Assembly (NCBI GenBank): GCA_022360095.1
Contig: JAKSDK010000312.1
Coordinates: 124,001 to 188,000, forward strand
Reading direction: 5' to 3'
Origin: Phycisphaerales bacterium
Lineage (GTDB): Bacteria; Planctomycetota; Phycisphaerae; UBA1845; UTPLA1
DNA length: 64,000 nucleotides
In this document: one piece after another, positions 54,690 through 63,848 of the stretch
Layout: each line of letters opens with the position of its first letter
Position numbering within the stretch: position 1 is the first letter of the stretch
Position numbers and translations under genes: made by a program
The notes under the pieces: generated by a model
What the model saw: the letters and a program-made list of their open reading frames with translations, nothing else
Database searches by the model: none
Told to the model about the DNA's origin: nothing

Positions 54690-56219
54690 ATGACGTCGGC
54701 TGCATCAAGGTCCGTTTATCATCAATTCACGGCCATCCTCTCTGTGTTGCTGATTCTGAATCTGCACGTCTGGCTCGGTGGCTGCGGCAATCCGGCCGGT
54801 ATCGCCGCCCCGGTGAACACACGGGGCGTTTTGTCGCCGGACCATCCGCTCGTCCGTGCGTTGGAAAACAGCGCGCTTGTCGGCGCCACAGGATTCGAGA
54901 TCGACTCGGTCAAATCCACGTTTCAGGTCATCTTTGTCGATGAAACCCATCGATTGAACGGCAAGTATGCACAAGGGCACGGGGGTGATTACACGATCAC
55001 GGAATTGGCGATCGGGAGACAAGGGGACTCCGTCACCTTGACGTTCGATCTCGGCAAGCGGGTGACATCGATCCGTACGGGGAACGGCGTGACCTGGCAG
55101 GCTCCGGCCAAGACGGCGGCATCTTCGATCCAGCCGTCTTCAGCCGGTGGAACTCAGGCCTATGTTGACGCGAATGTCGAACTCCTTAACCTGGCGCGCG
55201 AAGTCGATCGCCAGTCGGGAATCTCGACGTCGGGTCAATTCATGACCATTCCGGGAAGCGGCGAGACGGTCGATCTGACCGGATTGGCGGCGTCAGGCAG
55301 CAAGACGGAAGCGGCCTTGATCGGGTCGGTGCTTTTGTTCATTTTTTCCACGACGGTTTTGATCTGGGCCCCAATTCTCGGCACTTTGCAGGTGCTGCTC
55401 AGCATCTTTTTGGTCACTGCCTTGATACAACAAATGATCAGCGGAATTGAACCTCCTCCGATGAATCCGGTGCCGATGCCGGACGATCCTCCGGAAGGAG
55501 ACCCGCCTGCTGAGATCACCGATTGCAACGACAACGGCGTAGACGATGCGAACGACATCGCCGATGGCGACAGTTCGGATTGCAATGGGAACAGCGTGCC
55601 GGACGACTGCGAGTCCGACACGGACGGCGACGGCACGATCGATGAATGCGACTTCGATCTGACCGTGACGGCGGAGTCGGACAGAGCGTGGGTTTATGAA
55701 CACCTGAACCTTCAGACCATGGAGGCGATGGGGGACGCGACGAACTGTCTGGTCGCGTTTTCCGCGGCGGTGACGGATGACCCGTTTGCCAACGACGACT
55801 ACACCTTTGAGTGGTCGATTGAGCCGCCGGCGGATCGGTCCGATGGTGAGTTCCTTCGGACGGCCGGTGCCGGCACGAACATGGAAACCTATCGTCCGCC
55901 GGAGCGACCGGGTTTTTCTCCGAGCGGCCTGCCGTATGTCGTCACCGTATTGGTGAGGGGAAATCAACACGGAAATGAAGGCACGGCCACGTTCACGATC
56001 GACGTTCGCATCCTGGGCGACGTTGACAACAGCGGCTGTGTTGATCTTGCGGATGACGCCATCATCTCAAGCGTCGAACAGGGCCTTATCACGGATCCCG
56101 ACGTGGTGGACGCGGCGGATGTGAACTGCGACGGCACGACCCTTTTTGGCATTGACAGCTCGATTGTCGGATTTGTCTCTGAGAATCTGGATGGGTTGGG
56201 GGCCTGTGTCTCGCCATAG
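54690..56219 (+). CDS. Lipoprotein with membrane segment, calcium-type repeats and dockerin-like tail
   Basis: 509 residues from ATG 54690, with AGAGGG just upstream. The signal sequence ends VWLGGC, a probable lipobox. Residues ~30-200 form an unknown domain. A hydrophobic stretch near 210-250 (GSVLLFIFSTTVLIWAPILG) would be an unusual second membrane segment for a lipoprotein. Next are DCNDNGVDDANDIADGDSSD-type repeats, a beta-rich domain (~320-430), and a C-terminal pair of EF-hand-like loops (LGDVDNSGCVDLADDAIIS and DVNCDGTTLFGIDSSIV). The topology is unclear: a lipid anchor and a hydrophobic helix together. Function unknown. Confidence 0.75.
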   Translation: MTSAASRSVYHQFTAILSVLLILNLHVWLGGCGNPAGIAAPVNTRGVLSPDHPLVRALENSALVGATGFEIDSVKSTFQVIFVDETHRLNGKYAQGHGGDYTITELAIGRQGDSVTLTFDLGKRVTSIRTGNGVTWQAPAKTAASSIQPSSAGGTQAYVDANVELLNLAREVDRQSGISTSGQFMTIPGSGETVDLTGLAASGSKTEAALIGSVLLFIFSTTVLIWAPILGTLQVLLSIFLVTALIQQMISGIEPPPMNPVPMPDDPPEGDPPAEITDCNDNGVDDANDIADGDSSDCNGNSVPDDCESDTDGDGTIDECDFDLTVTAESDRAWVYEHLNLQTMEAMGDATNCLVAFSAAVTDDPFANDDYTFEWSIEPPADRSDGEFLRTAGAGTNMETYRPPERPGFSPSGLPYVVTVLVRGNQHGNEGTATFTIDVRILGDVDNSGCVDLADDAIISSVEQGLITDPDVVDAADVNCDGTTLFGIDSSIVGFVSENLDGLGACVSP

Positions 56220-56336
56220 TGGGGTTTTCATTCAAAGTGATTATTCTCAGGGACTTGACTTTTTCGGACCATCTTGTTAAAACTTGGAAAGGAGCGGTCC
56301 GCGCGCGGGGAGCGCCGGGCAATTGGATGGATGGGA

Positions 56337-57002
56337 ATGTTAGGATCGATGCGTCATAGAATATCAGTCCTGGTGCTGCTTGCCTTTTTGGTTCCAACCT
56401 ACGTGACCTCAGAGGCCAAGGCGGCCAGATTGAGCGTGGAAGATTTGATGGTCTTCTACGATACCATCGGTCCCGCGTCGGCAGAGGGCCGGATTGAATT
56501 CAATCTGCGTCATGGTCCGCGCGGTGGCGGTCCTCCGTTGGCGTACGATTTGTTCGTCGCTCAAGTCATGATCTCAAAGGCCCTGATGGGAAATTCGGCT
56601 TCGTTCACACTCAACACATTTGCAACCCAGGACACGGCGGCGATTGGGCCGAGCTACTGGCTTCCCAATTCACCGACAGGTTTCCAAGTGGCTTCGACCC
56701 ACGGCGGCGAGTTTCGATTTCGGGATCGAACGACGCCCTCGGCGCCGATTGCCCCTGAGGAACGCGACGTCCTGGCTCGCTTTGTGATTGATTTCCAAGT
56801 GAATTCTGTTGACGAATTCGGTGAGTACACCGTTCATGCCGGCTCAAGCAGCGCCAATTTCTTCGGTTTCTTCATCCTGAACTCCTATCCGAACGTCATT
56901 AGTCCGCTGAATTTCATTTTGATTCCTGAGCCGGCTTCGGGCCTGTTTTTCTTGATGGCCGGCAGCCTGATTCTCCGCCACCGCCGCCGTCGCCGAGGTT
57001 GA
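56337..57002 (+). CDS. PEP-CTERM protein
   Basis: 221 residues if started at ATG 56337; ATG 56331 and 56349 are also possible. A signal peptide is followed by a short beta domain (~25-190) with RIEFNLRHGPRGGG and ending NFILI. The C-terminus is a PEP-CTERM sorting signal: PEPASG, a hydrophobic run (LFFLMAGSLIL) and a basic tail (RHRRRRRG). Such signals are processed by exosortase, associated with exopolysaccharide in many bacteria. No exosortase gene is in the window. The N-terminal domain is not recognised. Confidence 0.85.
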   Translation: MLGSMRHRISVLVLLAFLVPTYVTSEAKAARLSVEDLMVFYDTIGPASAEGRIEFNLRHGPRGGGPPLAYDLFVAQVMISKALMGNSASFTLNTFATQDTAAIGPSYWLPNSPTGFQVASTHGGEFRFRDRTTPSAPIAPEERDVLARFVIDFQVNSVDEFGEYTVHAGSSSANFFGFFILNSYPNVISPLNFILIPEPASGLFFLMAGSLILRHRRRRRG

Positions 57003-57195
57003 TGCCTCGTGCCATCCGTGCTTCACGATGGCGCACTTGTTCCGCTCATTTGATTCGCTTCAGCCTGCCTCCGGATCGCCGATGGCGACTGGTCAAGTCC
57101 TGAATTCACGATTATCCTGAAAGATCGGTGTTCACGTCCGTGCCGAGCGTTTGGACTGACGATTTATTGCGTTTCTTAATAAAGAGGATTGTTTC

Positions 57196-58596
57196 ATGCC
57201 GCAGGAAACCCGGGCGGAAAAAGATTCAATGGGTGTGATGACGGTTCCCGAACACGCTTTGTGGGGAGCTTCCACACAACGGGCCGTCGAGAATTTCCCG
57301 ATTTCAGGTTATCGACTGGGACGGCGCTTCATACGGGCATTGGGACTGATTAAACAATCGGCGGCCGAAGCGAATGAAACATTGGGCACGGTCCCTGCAG
57401 AAAAAACAGCGTTGATTGTCAAGGCGGCACAGGAAGTGATCGACGGCAGTCTGGACGATCATTTCGTTGTGGACGTGTTTCAGACCGGCTCCGGCACGTC
57501 GACCAACATGAACGCGAATGAAGTGATCGCGAACCGGGCCATTCAAATGTCTGGCGGCGTCGTTGGTTCGAAGGCGCCGATCCATCCCAACGATCATGTG
57601 AACCAGTCACAAAGTTCCAACGACGTCATTCCAACCGCGCTGCACGTGTCGGGGTCGGAGGCTTTGAAAGGCGATCTGATTCCGGACCTCGAGCGGCTGG
57701 CGGTCGCGCTGGAGAAGAATGCCGACGCCTTTGATCGGATTGTCAAGATCGGCCGTACGCATCTTCAGGACGCCACGCCGATTCGGCTCGGACAGGAGTT
57801 TTCCGGCTACGCCAGCCAGATTCGGCTGGGAATTGAGCGGGCGAAGAAAGCCATCTATGCCTTGCGGGAATTGCCGATTGGCGGGACCGCTGTGGGCACC
57901 GGGATCAATGCGCATAAGGATTTCGGTAAGACGGTTGCCGCATTGCTGTCCAAGAAGACGGGGCTCGAATTTGTCGAGGCGGCCAATCATTTCGAGGCCC
58001 AGCATGCGAAGGACGGTTTTGTCGAGGCATCGGGACTGTTGCGGACGGTCGCCTTGAGCCTGGGCAAAATCGCGAACGACATCCGTCTCTTGGGCTCGGG
58101 GCCACGGTGCGGCATTGGGGAACTGAAGATTCCGGCCACTCAGCCGGGTAGTTCGATCATGCCGGGCAAAGTCAATCCCGTCATGAGTGAAATGGTGCTT
58201 CAGGTCGTCGCGCACGCCATCGGGGCGGATGCGGCGGTCACTCATGCCGGCGCGACGTTGGGCACGTTGGACCTGCATGTGGGAATGCCGGTGATGGCCT
58301 ATCACTTTCTGGAATCGGTTCGAATCTTGTCAGCGGCCGCGAGAGTGTTCGCGGATCGCTGTGTTACGGGGATCGAGGCGGACACCGAGCGGACCGAACA
58401 ACTGATTGAGCAGAGTTTGGCGATGTGCACGTCACTTGCCCCGGTGATCGGCTATGACACGGCAGCGAGTATGGCCAAGAAAGCGTACGAAACGGGCAAG
58501 ACGGTCCGGCAAGTTGCGCTTGAGGAAGGTGTTTTGCCGGAAGATCGCTTGAATGATCTGCTTGATGCCCGATCCATGACCGAGCCGTCCGACTAG
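57196..58596 (+). CDS. fumC: Class II fumarate hydratase
   Basis: 466 residues, standard length; AGAGGA upstream of the ATG. It catalyses fumarate to malate in the citric-acid cycle. Typical segments are WGASTQRAVENFPIS near the start, GSGTSTNMNANEVI, NDHVNQSQSSNDVIPTALH, GRTHLQDATPI, and the catalytic GSSIMPGKVNPVMSE loop. It is free of iron-sulfur motifs, as expected for FumC. The next gene begins about 20 nt after its stop. Confidence 0.97.
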   Translation: MPQETRAEKDSMGVMTVPEHALWGASTQRAVENFPISGYRLGRRFIRALGLIKQSAAEANETLGTVPAEKTALIVKAAQEVIDGSLDDHFVVDVFQTGSGTSTNMNANEVIANRAIQMSGGVVGSKAPIHPNDHVNQSQSSNDVIPTALHVSGSEALKGDLIPDLERLAVALEKNADAFDRIVKIGRTHLQDATPIRLGQEFSGYASQIRLGIERAKKAIYALRELPIGGTAVGTGINAHKDFGKTVAALLSKKTGLEFVEAANHFEAQHAKDGFVEASGLLRTVALSLGKIANDIRLLGSGPRCGIGELKIPATQPGSSIMPGKVNPVMSEMVLQVVAHAIGADAAVTHAGATLGTLDLHVGMPVMAYHFLESVRILSAAARVFADRCVTGIEADTERTEQLIEQSLAMCTSLAPVIGYDTAASMAKKAYETGKTVRQVALEEGVLPEDRLNDLLDARSMTEPSD

Positions 58597-58617
58597 GGCG
58601 GATAGACGGAAGGATTC

Positions 58618-59718
58618 ATGGCTTCAGGAAGGGTTTTCAGACTGGGTTGGTTTATTCTCGCTCTGTCGCAGGGGACGGTTCTGGTCGCAGCCGATCCTGC
58701 AAGCCAGCCGGCCTCAACGTTGGAGTTGCTGGCGCCTCCGTCGGAGGTCTTGCATCTCTTTGAGGGGGATGATCCCGAGAAGCACATCGAGGGCTTTGCG
58801 AACTGGCACGCCTGGCGTTCAACGCTCACCGGTCGGAAAAGGCGTGCGGCAAACCGATTCATTGCCCGTGACGATTGGCTCAACGTCTTGGCACATGAAG
58901 TCGTTTACGATTTTGAAAGCGAGGCGCGGCGGCTGACCGCCTACAAGCTTCTTCGGCGTATCGGCGGGCAGCAGGTGTTTCCCTATTTTCTTTGGGGCAT
59001 GGGCTCTGAGGCCGACCAAGTTAGATCTCGCGGTTTCGGCGTTCCAATTCAACTGGTGCATCAGCCGTCTTATGTCAGGTTTTTCTTTAAACGATACGGC
59101 GACCCGACCGTGATCGAATTTCTGCCTGACGCGTCTGATTGGTTTCCCGTGATTAGCCGGATCGAACGGCGCTGGACTGGAAAGGAACCGCCGAAGCGAG
59201 CGTGGGAGCCTTTGCAGGTCGAGCGTTTCGAAGCCGATCTGCGTGACCCGACGCCGTCCCGCCGCCGCCTGGCGATCCGTGCCTTGACGACCAACGGCAG
59301 GTATGGGGGGATTGTGAAGGAGAACCAATATCGCAAGCTTATGAGTGATGAGGACGAATCCGTCCGAATCGTGGCGGCCCGGTCCTTGATCGCGGCGCCC
59401 TGTCCGGAAGCACGCGGATTGCTCAAGCGTATTGTCGAAAACGAGGCAGCGTCCATCGAGCTGCGACGACTGGCCTTGGAGGCCGTGGTCCGTTGCGGCA
59501 AAGCCCGACGATGGACGGCCGAGTGGATGATCGCCGGCATGGCGGACTGGCCCCCGGAACTCGACTCGAAGATTCTGGCCAGTTTGATACTCCTGCAGCC
59601 GCCTTTTCCGTGGGAACAGCAAAGGTACATAAGATTTCTGCAACAGCAGTTGAAGTGGGTTCAGGAAGATCGGGCAAGAGGCGTGATCGAAGCGGCGCTT
59701 GAAGCCTTAGCCCCATAG
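58618..59718 (+). CDS. Secreted HEAT-repeat-like protein
   Basis: 366 residues with a signal peptide (MASGRVFRLGWFILALSQG to AAD). The mature protein is mostly alpha-helical. The C-terminal half has segments such as PSRRRLAIRALTTNG, EDESVRIVAARSLIAA and ASIELRRLALEAVVRCG, each fitting a HEAT-like helix pair. The first half (~60-180) is a different helical domain with several Phe/Trp residues. HEAT arrays bind other proteins. No catalytic motif. It follows fumC closely but need not be functionally linked. Confidence 0.7.
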   Translation: MASGRVFRLGWFILALSQGTVLVAADPASQPASTLELLAPPSEVLHLFEGDDPEKHIEGFANWHAWRSTLTGRKRRAANRFIARDDWLNVLAHEVVYDFESEARRLTAYKLLRRIGGQQVFPYFLWGMGSEADQVRSRGFGVPIQLVHQPSYVRFFFKRYGDPTVIEFLPDASDWFPVISRIERRWTGKEPPKRAWEPLQVERFEADLRDPTPSRRRLAIRALTTNGRYGGIVKENQYRKLMSDEDESVRIVAARSLIAAPCPEARGLLKRIVENEAASIELRRLALEAVVRCGKARRWTAEWMIAGMADWPPELDSKILASLILLQPPFPWEQQRYIRFLQQQLKWVQEDRARGVIEAALEALAP

Positions 59719-59747
59719 GGGATGTACACACTCGTCCGAGACGCTGA

Positions 59748-60749
59748 TCAAAGCATTTCGTCGCGGAGAACTTTGCGCATGATCTGAAGGGCGCGATTGT
59801 TGCGCAGCTTCCCCAAGCGCCCCGCGAATTTGTTTTGTCCTTCCACCCGAACGACGAAATCCTGATGAATGCTCTTGTCCAGTTTGATGATATCGCCTGG
59901 ACTCAAGGAAAGCAGATCACCGACCGTCATCTCCGTTTCGCCGAGGTAAGCACAAAGCTCCACGTCGGCATGTCTAAGATTGCGCGTGACGGATTGTTCC
60001 TGGTCGCGATTACCGGCTCGGTGAGAATAGGCAAGCCAGCTCTGCGTCCCCAGCTTGCCGATCACGGGCTCAAGCACATTGAACGGGATGCAAATGCTCA
60101 TCGAGCCGGCACGGGCCCCGATCTTGATCTCGAAACCGATGACGATCACGACTTCGTTCGGGGCGACGATTTGCACCAGGTGCGGGTTGCTTTCCGTGCC
60201 GGTGACTTCGAATTTGACCTGGACGAGATCGGCCCATGCCTCGGCGAGGTTTTCGAGGGCCCGGTCGATGATGCGGTTCACCAAACGCATCTCGATCGCC
60301 GTCAGGGCGCGTTGCGGTATGAAGATTTCGGCGTTTGTTCCGCCGAGCAATCGGTCGACGATTGGAAACACGATGAGCGGACTGATTTCGAGGCACATTT
60401 GTCCGTTCAACGGTGGGGCCGAGAGCATCGTGAAGCACGTAGGACTGGGTAACGAGTGAATAAACTCGCTGTAGGTCAACTGCTCGGTCGTTGCGACCCG
60501 GGTTTCAACAATGGCGCGAAGGAACCCGGACAGTGAGGCGCCGAAACTTCTTGCGAAACCCTCGTGAATCGATTGCATCGCCCGCATTTGATCTTTGCTG
60601 ACGCGCTCAGGCCGTTTGAAGTCATAGACGGTGGCCTGTTTCTCCGAGGCGGATTCGCCCGGCATGGGCGTATCAACACTCTCGACATCCCCGGATGAGA
60701 CTGCGTTAAGTAGGGCATCAACTTCACTTTGATCGAGGATGTCCGCCAT
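59748..60749 (-). CDS. fliM: Flagellar motor switch protein FliM
   Basis: 333 residues. It begins with the CheY-binding EIDALLxxx-type helix (DILDQSEVDALLNAV) and a middle CheC-like domain (KRPERVSKDQMRAMQSIHEGFARSFG..). It ends with the SpoA-like domain (VGDLLSLSPGDIIKLDKSI, FAGRLGKLRNNRALQI). Family length is ~330. FliM links chemotaxis to the rotor. No other flagellar gene is in the window, so the genes are dispersed or this copy is solitary. The start has only a weak GGGAATCC upstream. Confidence 0.95.
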   Translation of the reverse strand: MADILDQSEVDALLNAVSSGDVESVDTPMPGESASEKQATVYDFKRPERVSKDQMRAMQSIHEGFARSFGASLSGFLRAIVETRVATTEQLTYSEFIHSLPSPTCFTMLSAPPLNGQMCLEISPLIVFPIVDRLLGGTNAEIFIPQRALTAIEMRLVNRIIDRALENLAEAWADLVQVKFEVTGTESNPHLVQIVAPNEVVIVIGFEIKIGARAGSMSICIPFNVLEPVIGKLGTQSWLAYSHRAGNRDQEQSVTRNLRHADVELCAYLGETEMTVGDLLSLSPGDIIKLDKSIHQDFVVRVEGQNKFAGRLGKLRNNRALQIMRKVLRDEML

Positions 60750-60980
60750 GGATTCCCAAAATTATGTAAAGCGACACGCAATTATTGCGCGACGATTGCT
60801 GGTAGGGACTGACTTCTTATCGGACAGGGCTGGAATCACGCTTGAGCACGGTATTTTCCGCACCGCATCAACACCGCATCGAAGGAATCTCAGAATAATT
60901 TTGCTCCATCGATCAATACATGCATGACCTACTTGGGAGCAACGCAACGACTTTTGGAAACCGAACGAGGAGCCAGGATC

Positions 60981-61637
60981 ATGTATCAGGATGGCGGAAC
61001 AACGGTGGTTCGCAAACGAATGGGACTTCTTTCCGTGATGGTCATCGGCGTGACCGCGATTATTGTGACTAGTGTCATAAGTGCATCTGGAATAGTTATT
61101 TATGGCCTAAAGGTTTTTGACAGAAAGGCCGACAATCTCGGCGAACTGGTGAGCGAGGCCGCCCGGTCACTGCCTGAGCTTCGCGAGAGCCTGCCGCCGG
61201 CGTTGACGGATGCATTCAACGACGTCAGAAAGCCGGATTATCTTGAGCAACTCGACGTGGCCGTGCGTCTTCCAAAGACAGCACAGACTCGTGAAAACGG
61301 CTGCTACGGACCTTCTCGGAGGGCGGTGGTCGAAATCACAAACCGGGGTGATGCTGTGGTCTCGCTGCTGAGCATGCGCGTCGTGGGTTCGGACCCTGGG
61401 GGGGACCCCATTTTTGAGCGGAATACATGGGCGGCCACGCCTTTGCAAATCTCTGACGAAGACTGGCGAGGACCACTCTTGCCCCACGAAACCAGGCGGT
61501 TTCCGGTGTTTATCCGTGTCTATGGGGAGGTCTCCGAGGTCTCTCACGAAATTACGGATATCCGAATTTGGCAAGGCGAGACGTCAGCGGCTCAGGCCGA
61601 TCTTTCCGTCGCCGAAACGGCGTCTGTGGACTTCTAG
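60981..61637 (+). CDS. Single-pass membrane protein of unknown function
   Basis: 218 residues from ATG 60981, with GGAG and AGGA upstream; the open frame begins at 60924. One hydrophobic helix at about 15-40 (GLLSVMVIGVTAIIVTSVIS) and an extracytoplasmic part. The later half has a beta-sandwich pattern: VVEITNRGDAVVSLLSMRVV, LLPHETRRFPVFIRVY and ITDIRIWQGE, as in envelope proteins related to DUF-type Ig folds. No family recognised. Divergent from fliM, with an intergenic gap of about 230 nt. Confidence 0.7.
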   Translation: MYQDGGTTVVRKRMGLLSVMVIGVTAIIVTSVISASGIVIYGLKVFDRKADNLGELVSEAARSLPELRESLPPALTDAFNDVRKPDYLEQLDVAVRLPKTAQTRENGCYGPSRRAVVEITNRGDAVVSLLSMRVVGSDPGGDPIFERNTWAATPLQISDEDWRGPLLPHETRRFPVFIRVYGEVSEVSHEITDIRIWQGETSAAQADLSVAETASVDF

Positions 61638-61784
61638 TTGCCCGACGCGGCTTCAGCTTGACGTTGTCATGGACGCCATCTAAGGTCTACAAGTGTGAAT
61701 GAAAATGCCAGCCGGGCTCCTGAACCGTGAATCGGTTTGCAGGGGCCCGTTTGAGTTTGAGGCGATGGAGTGCCCAAAGGACCA

Positions 61785-62399
61785 ATGAGCCGTCCATTTT
61801 CCCAATATCATTCAAGAAAAGCGGTGACCAGGATCGAAGTGTTGACCGGGGTGATCGTGTTGGGATTGGCCGCATGGTTCATCGTACCGGCCGTTGGTCA
61901 TCGTCGTGTTCAACAGGACCGCGAAGCCTGTCTGGCCAATCTTACGGAAATCGGGAAGGCCGTCGGAGCTTATCTGCAATCCAATGACAACCGTTGGCCC
62001 TACGTTGCAAAATTGCGGTCATTCAAGATGCCCGGGCAGGATTGGCCGACGTTACCAGGGGTGATCGCTCCCTATCTCGGGAAACGAACGGATGTTCTTC
62101 GGTGCCCGGCAGATTCACGAGAATTGTCAGAAGAGGACTCGGAATTGATCCGAGAGTTCTCCGTCCGAACAACTTGGCATGAGACGGAAGGGCTGAGTTA
62201 CGAATGGTATTGGGGTGAGATTTACGGCGGAAGGAAAGTCGGTCAGGAGCCTATCTCACAGGCGCAGGGGTTCGGGTTTGGTCGTGCGGACCAGACGCTG
62301 CTGGCTGACTTCGAGACCTTCCACAAAGGAGACGACGGCGGGGCCGTTAATACATTGTTTGCCGATTTCACGGCGCGGGCTTCTCGTGCCGGGAAATGA
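61785..62399 (+). CDS. Type II secretion pseudopilin-like protein (H-X9-DG type, degenerate)
   Basis: 204 residues from ATG 61785, with AAAGGA before it. An N-terminal KA-VTRIEVLTGVIVLGLAAW resembles a prepilin site, with the usual Gly replaced by Ala and Glu5 kept, followed by a hydrophobic helix. The body has CPADSRELSEEDSEL and a C-terminal NTLFADFTAR, a variant of the H-X9-DG signature found in large planctomycete families of pilin-like proteins. Related to type II secretion or type IV pili; probably a membrane-anchored pseudopilin. The site may not be cleaved. Confidence 0.65.
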   Translation: MSRPFSQYHSRKAVTRIEVLTGVIVLGLAAWFIVPAVGHRRVQQDREACLANLTEIGKAVGAYLQSNDNRWPYVAKLRSFKMPGQDWPTLPGVIAPYLGKRTDVLRCPADSRELSEEDSELIREFSVRTTWHETEGLSYEWYWGEIYGGRKVGQEPISQAQGFGFGRADQTLLADFETFHKGDDGGAVNTLFADFTARASRAGK

Positions 62400-62457
62400 C
62401 AATCTTTGAGCACGGGTCAGGCCGGAGACCTGAGCGGATGTTTGGAGTTGATGAAGA

Positions 62458-63081
62458 ATGACGACGGACGAAGTTAAGAAAGCGGTAAAGAGACACCGAC
62501 ACGCAGCCGTCATCGGCGGCGTGGTCGGCCTGATCGTGCTTGCTGGGTGGATTGGTTATGTCGTCGCCATGACGCCTCAGAAGCCCGTGATTTCGTCGGC
62601 ACCGGCGGAGGAAGTCGTGGCGTTTATCGCGAACAAACGCGGTCTGGCGAAGCTGCCGCACATTGAGCAACAGCAATTTTTGGAGCGCTGGCACGAGCAC
62701 ATCATTCAGCCCGAGAACAGGGATGAACTCAAGCAATGTCTGGAGCACCTCGATGATGACGACCGGAAAAAATTCACTGAGTCCGTTTTCGAGCATCTGA
62801 AGCGTGCATTTGTGGACGACGCCAAACACTTTTCGCGCCTGACGGACCGGAGCGAGAAGAGCAGATTTCTGCGCAGGAAAGTGACCGAGCTTCACGAGCG
62901 CGCGGTCTTTATCAAGGACGTCGCCAAAGGCAGCATGGGCAATTTCGGTGGCCAGGAAGAGCTTCAGGCCTGGCTTATCGAGCACACCTCGCCGAAGGAA
63001 CGCCAGTTGGGCGAGCCTTATCTCGAAGCGTTGAAGCGGGTCGGAGCTCAGATGCAGAAAGAGACTCGAAAGGGCTCGTAG
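62458..63081 (+). CDS. Membrane-anchored alpha-helical protein of unknown function
   Basis: 207 residues. A cytoplasmic basic N-terminus (VKKAVKRHRH) is followed by a single helix (AAVIGGVVGLIVLAGWIGYVV). The rest is highly charged and helical (DDDDRKKFTESVFEHLKRAF, FLRRKVTELHERAVF, KERQLGEPYLEALKRVG), predicted coiled or bundled. It follows the pseudopilin gene by about 60 nt. No family recognised; likely a small envelope protein. Confidence 0.7.
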   Translation: MTTDEVKKAVKRHRHAAVIGGVVGLIVLAGWIGYVVAMTPQKPVISSAPAEEVVAFIANKRGLAKLPHIEQQQFLERWHEHIIQPENRDELKQCLEHLDDDDRKKFTESVFEHLKRAFVDDAKHFSRLTDRSEKSRFLRRKVTELHERAVFIKDVAKGSMGNFGGQEELQAWLIEHTSPKERQLGEPYLEALKRVGAQMQKETRKGS

Positions 63082-63147
63082 AAATCCTGGGTTCCAATCC
63101 TGGATAAGACGTGTTTCCGTGATCGGACGACGGACTACAATAACGTG

Positions 63148-63336
63148 ATGTTTTGGCAGTATGTCATTGTTGGAGCCCTGGTGCTTTTGGCCTTGGTCTA
63201 TTTGTTACGCCAGGTCGTTCGCGGCGTTTCGTCCAAGAGCTGTGGTCAGGGTTGTTCTTGTGGAACGGTCTCCACCCCCGCCCCAGACCGTCTGGGCCAT
63301 CGGCAAGAGGTGATTCAACTTGGGACGCCGGAGTGA
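63148..63336 (+). CDS. Small Cys-rich membrane protein, FeoB-associated-like
   Basis: 62 residues from ATG 63148 (a GTG three bases earlier is possible). It has one membrane helix (YVIVGALVLLALVYLLRQVV) followed by a Cys cluster KSCGQGCSCGTVS. This is the layout of FeoB-associated Cys-rich membrane proteins. No feoA or feoB is nearby, so the link is only by resemblance. Confidence 0.55.
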   Translation: MFWQYVIVGALVLLALVYLLRQVVRGVSSKSCGQGCSCGTVSTPAPDRLGHRQEVIQLGTPE

Positions 63337-63461
63337 GTCATAAAAGTGCCCCCGGCGGCGCAAGAGTTGTAGGGCGGGTTCCACCTGCCGGTAAGGATGA
63401 CACGTGTGCGCCATATCGAATGTTCACACGTCATCAAGGCGGGCAGAGCCCGCTCTAATTC

Positions 63462-63848
63462 TTATTGGATGACATGGCCGTGTTGAGACAGAACGGCCGC
63501 GGCCTTTTCGAGCGTCTCCTCCTTGACGAACAAATAATCCGTGTCATAAGTCGAGGCCGAGAAGATACTGATCGCGGCGTCGGCGAGCGGACCGGAAAGG
63601 GACGCGAGGACACCGGTGCATGAGAAGTGCAGCGGTCCTTGCACTTTGAGGCATCGCCAGCCCATTTCCCGTTTGGCATTCGCTGGAATCTGGTTTTCCG
63701 GGCAGACCACCGAAAGTTCTTCGTCGGTACGAGTCACCGAGAAAAACCGCGTTTCGCTTGAGAACTCAGTGATCGGCGCGTCGGGTTCCAGCCGGCAGAC
63801 GGCGAATCTGCCGGGAAGGATGGCTAACGTCAGCGGCGAGGCGCTCAT
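63462..63848 (-). CDS. ACT-domain protein
   Basis: 128 residues. It resembles the CASTOR/ACT-like family COG3603: LPGRFAVCRLEPDAPI, a central FFSVTRTDEELSVVCPE, FSCTGVLASLSGPLADAAISIF and YLFVKEETLEKAAAVL. ACT domains bind amino acids and regulate. Small cytoplasmic protein with no catalytic part. Its ATG overlaps the metH stop (ATGA), which suggests co-translation and perhaps an amino-acid-sensing role beside methionine synthesis. Ligand unknown. Confidence 0.85.
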   Translation of the reverse strand: MSASPLTLAILPGRFAVCRLEPDAPITEFSSETRFFSVTRTDEELSVVCPENQIPANAKREMGWRCLKVQGPLHFSCTGVLASLSGPLADAAISIFSASTYDTDYLFVKEETLEKAAAVLSQHGHVIQ

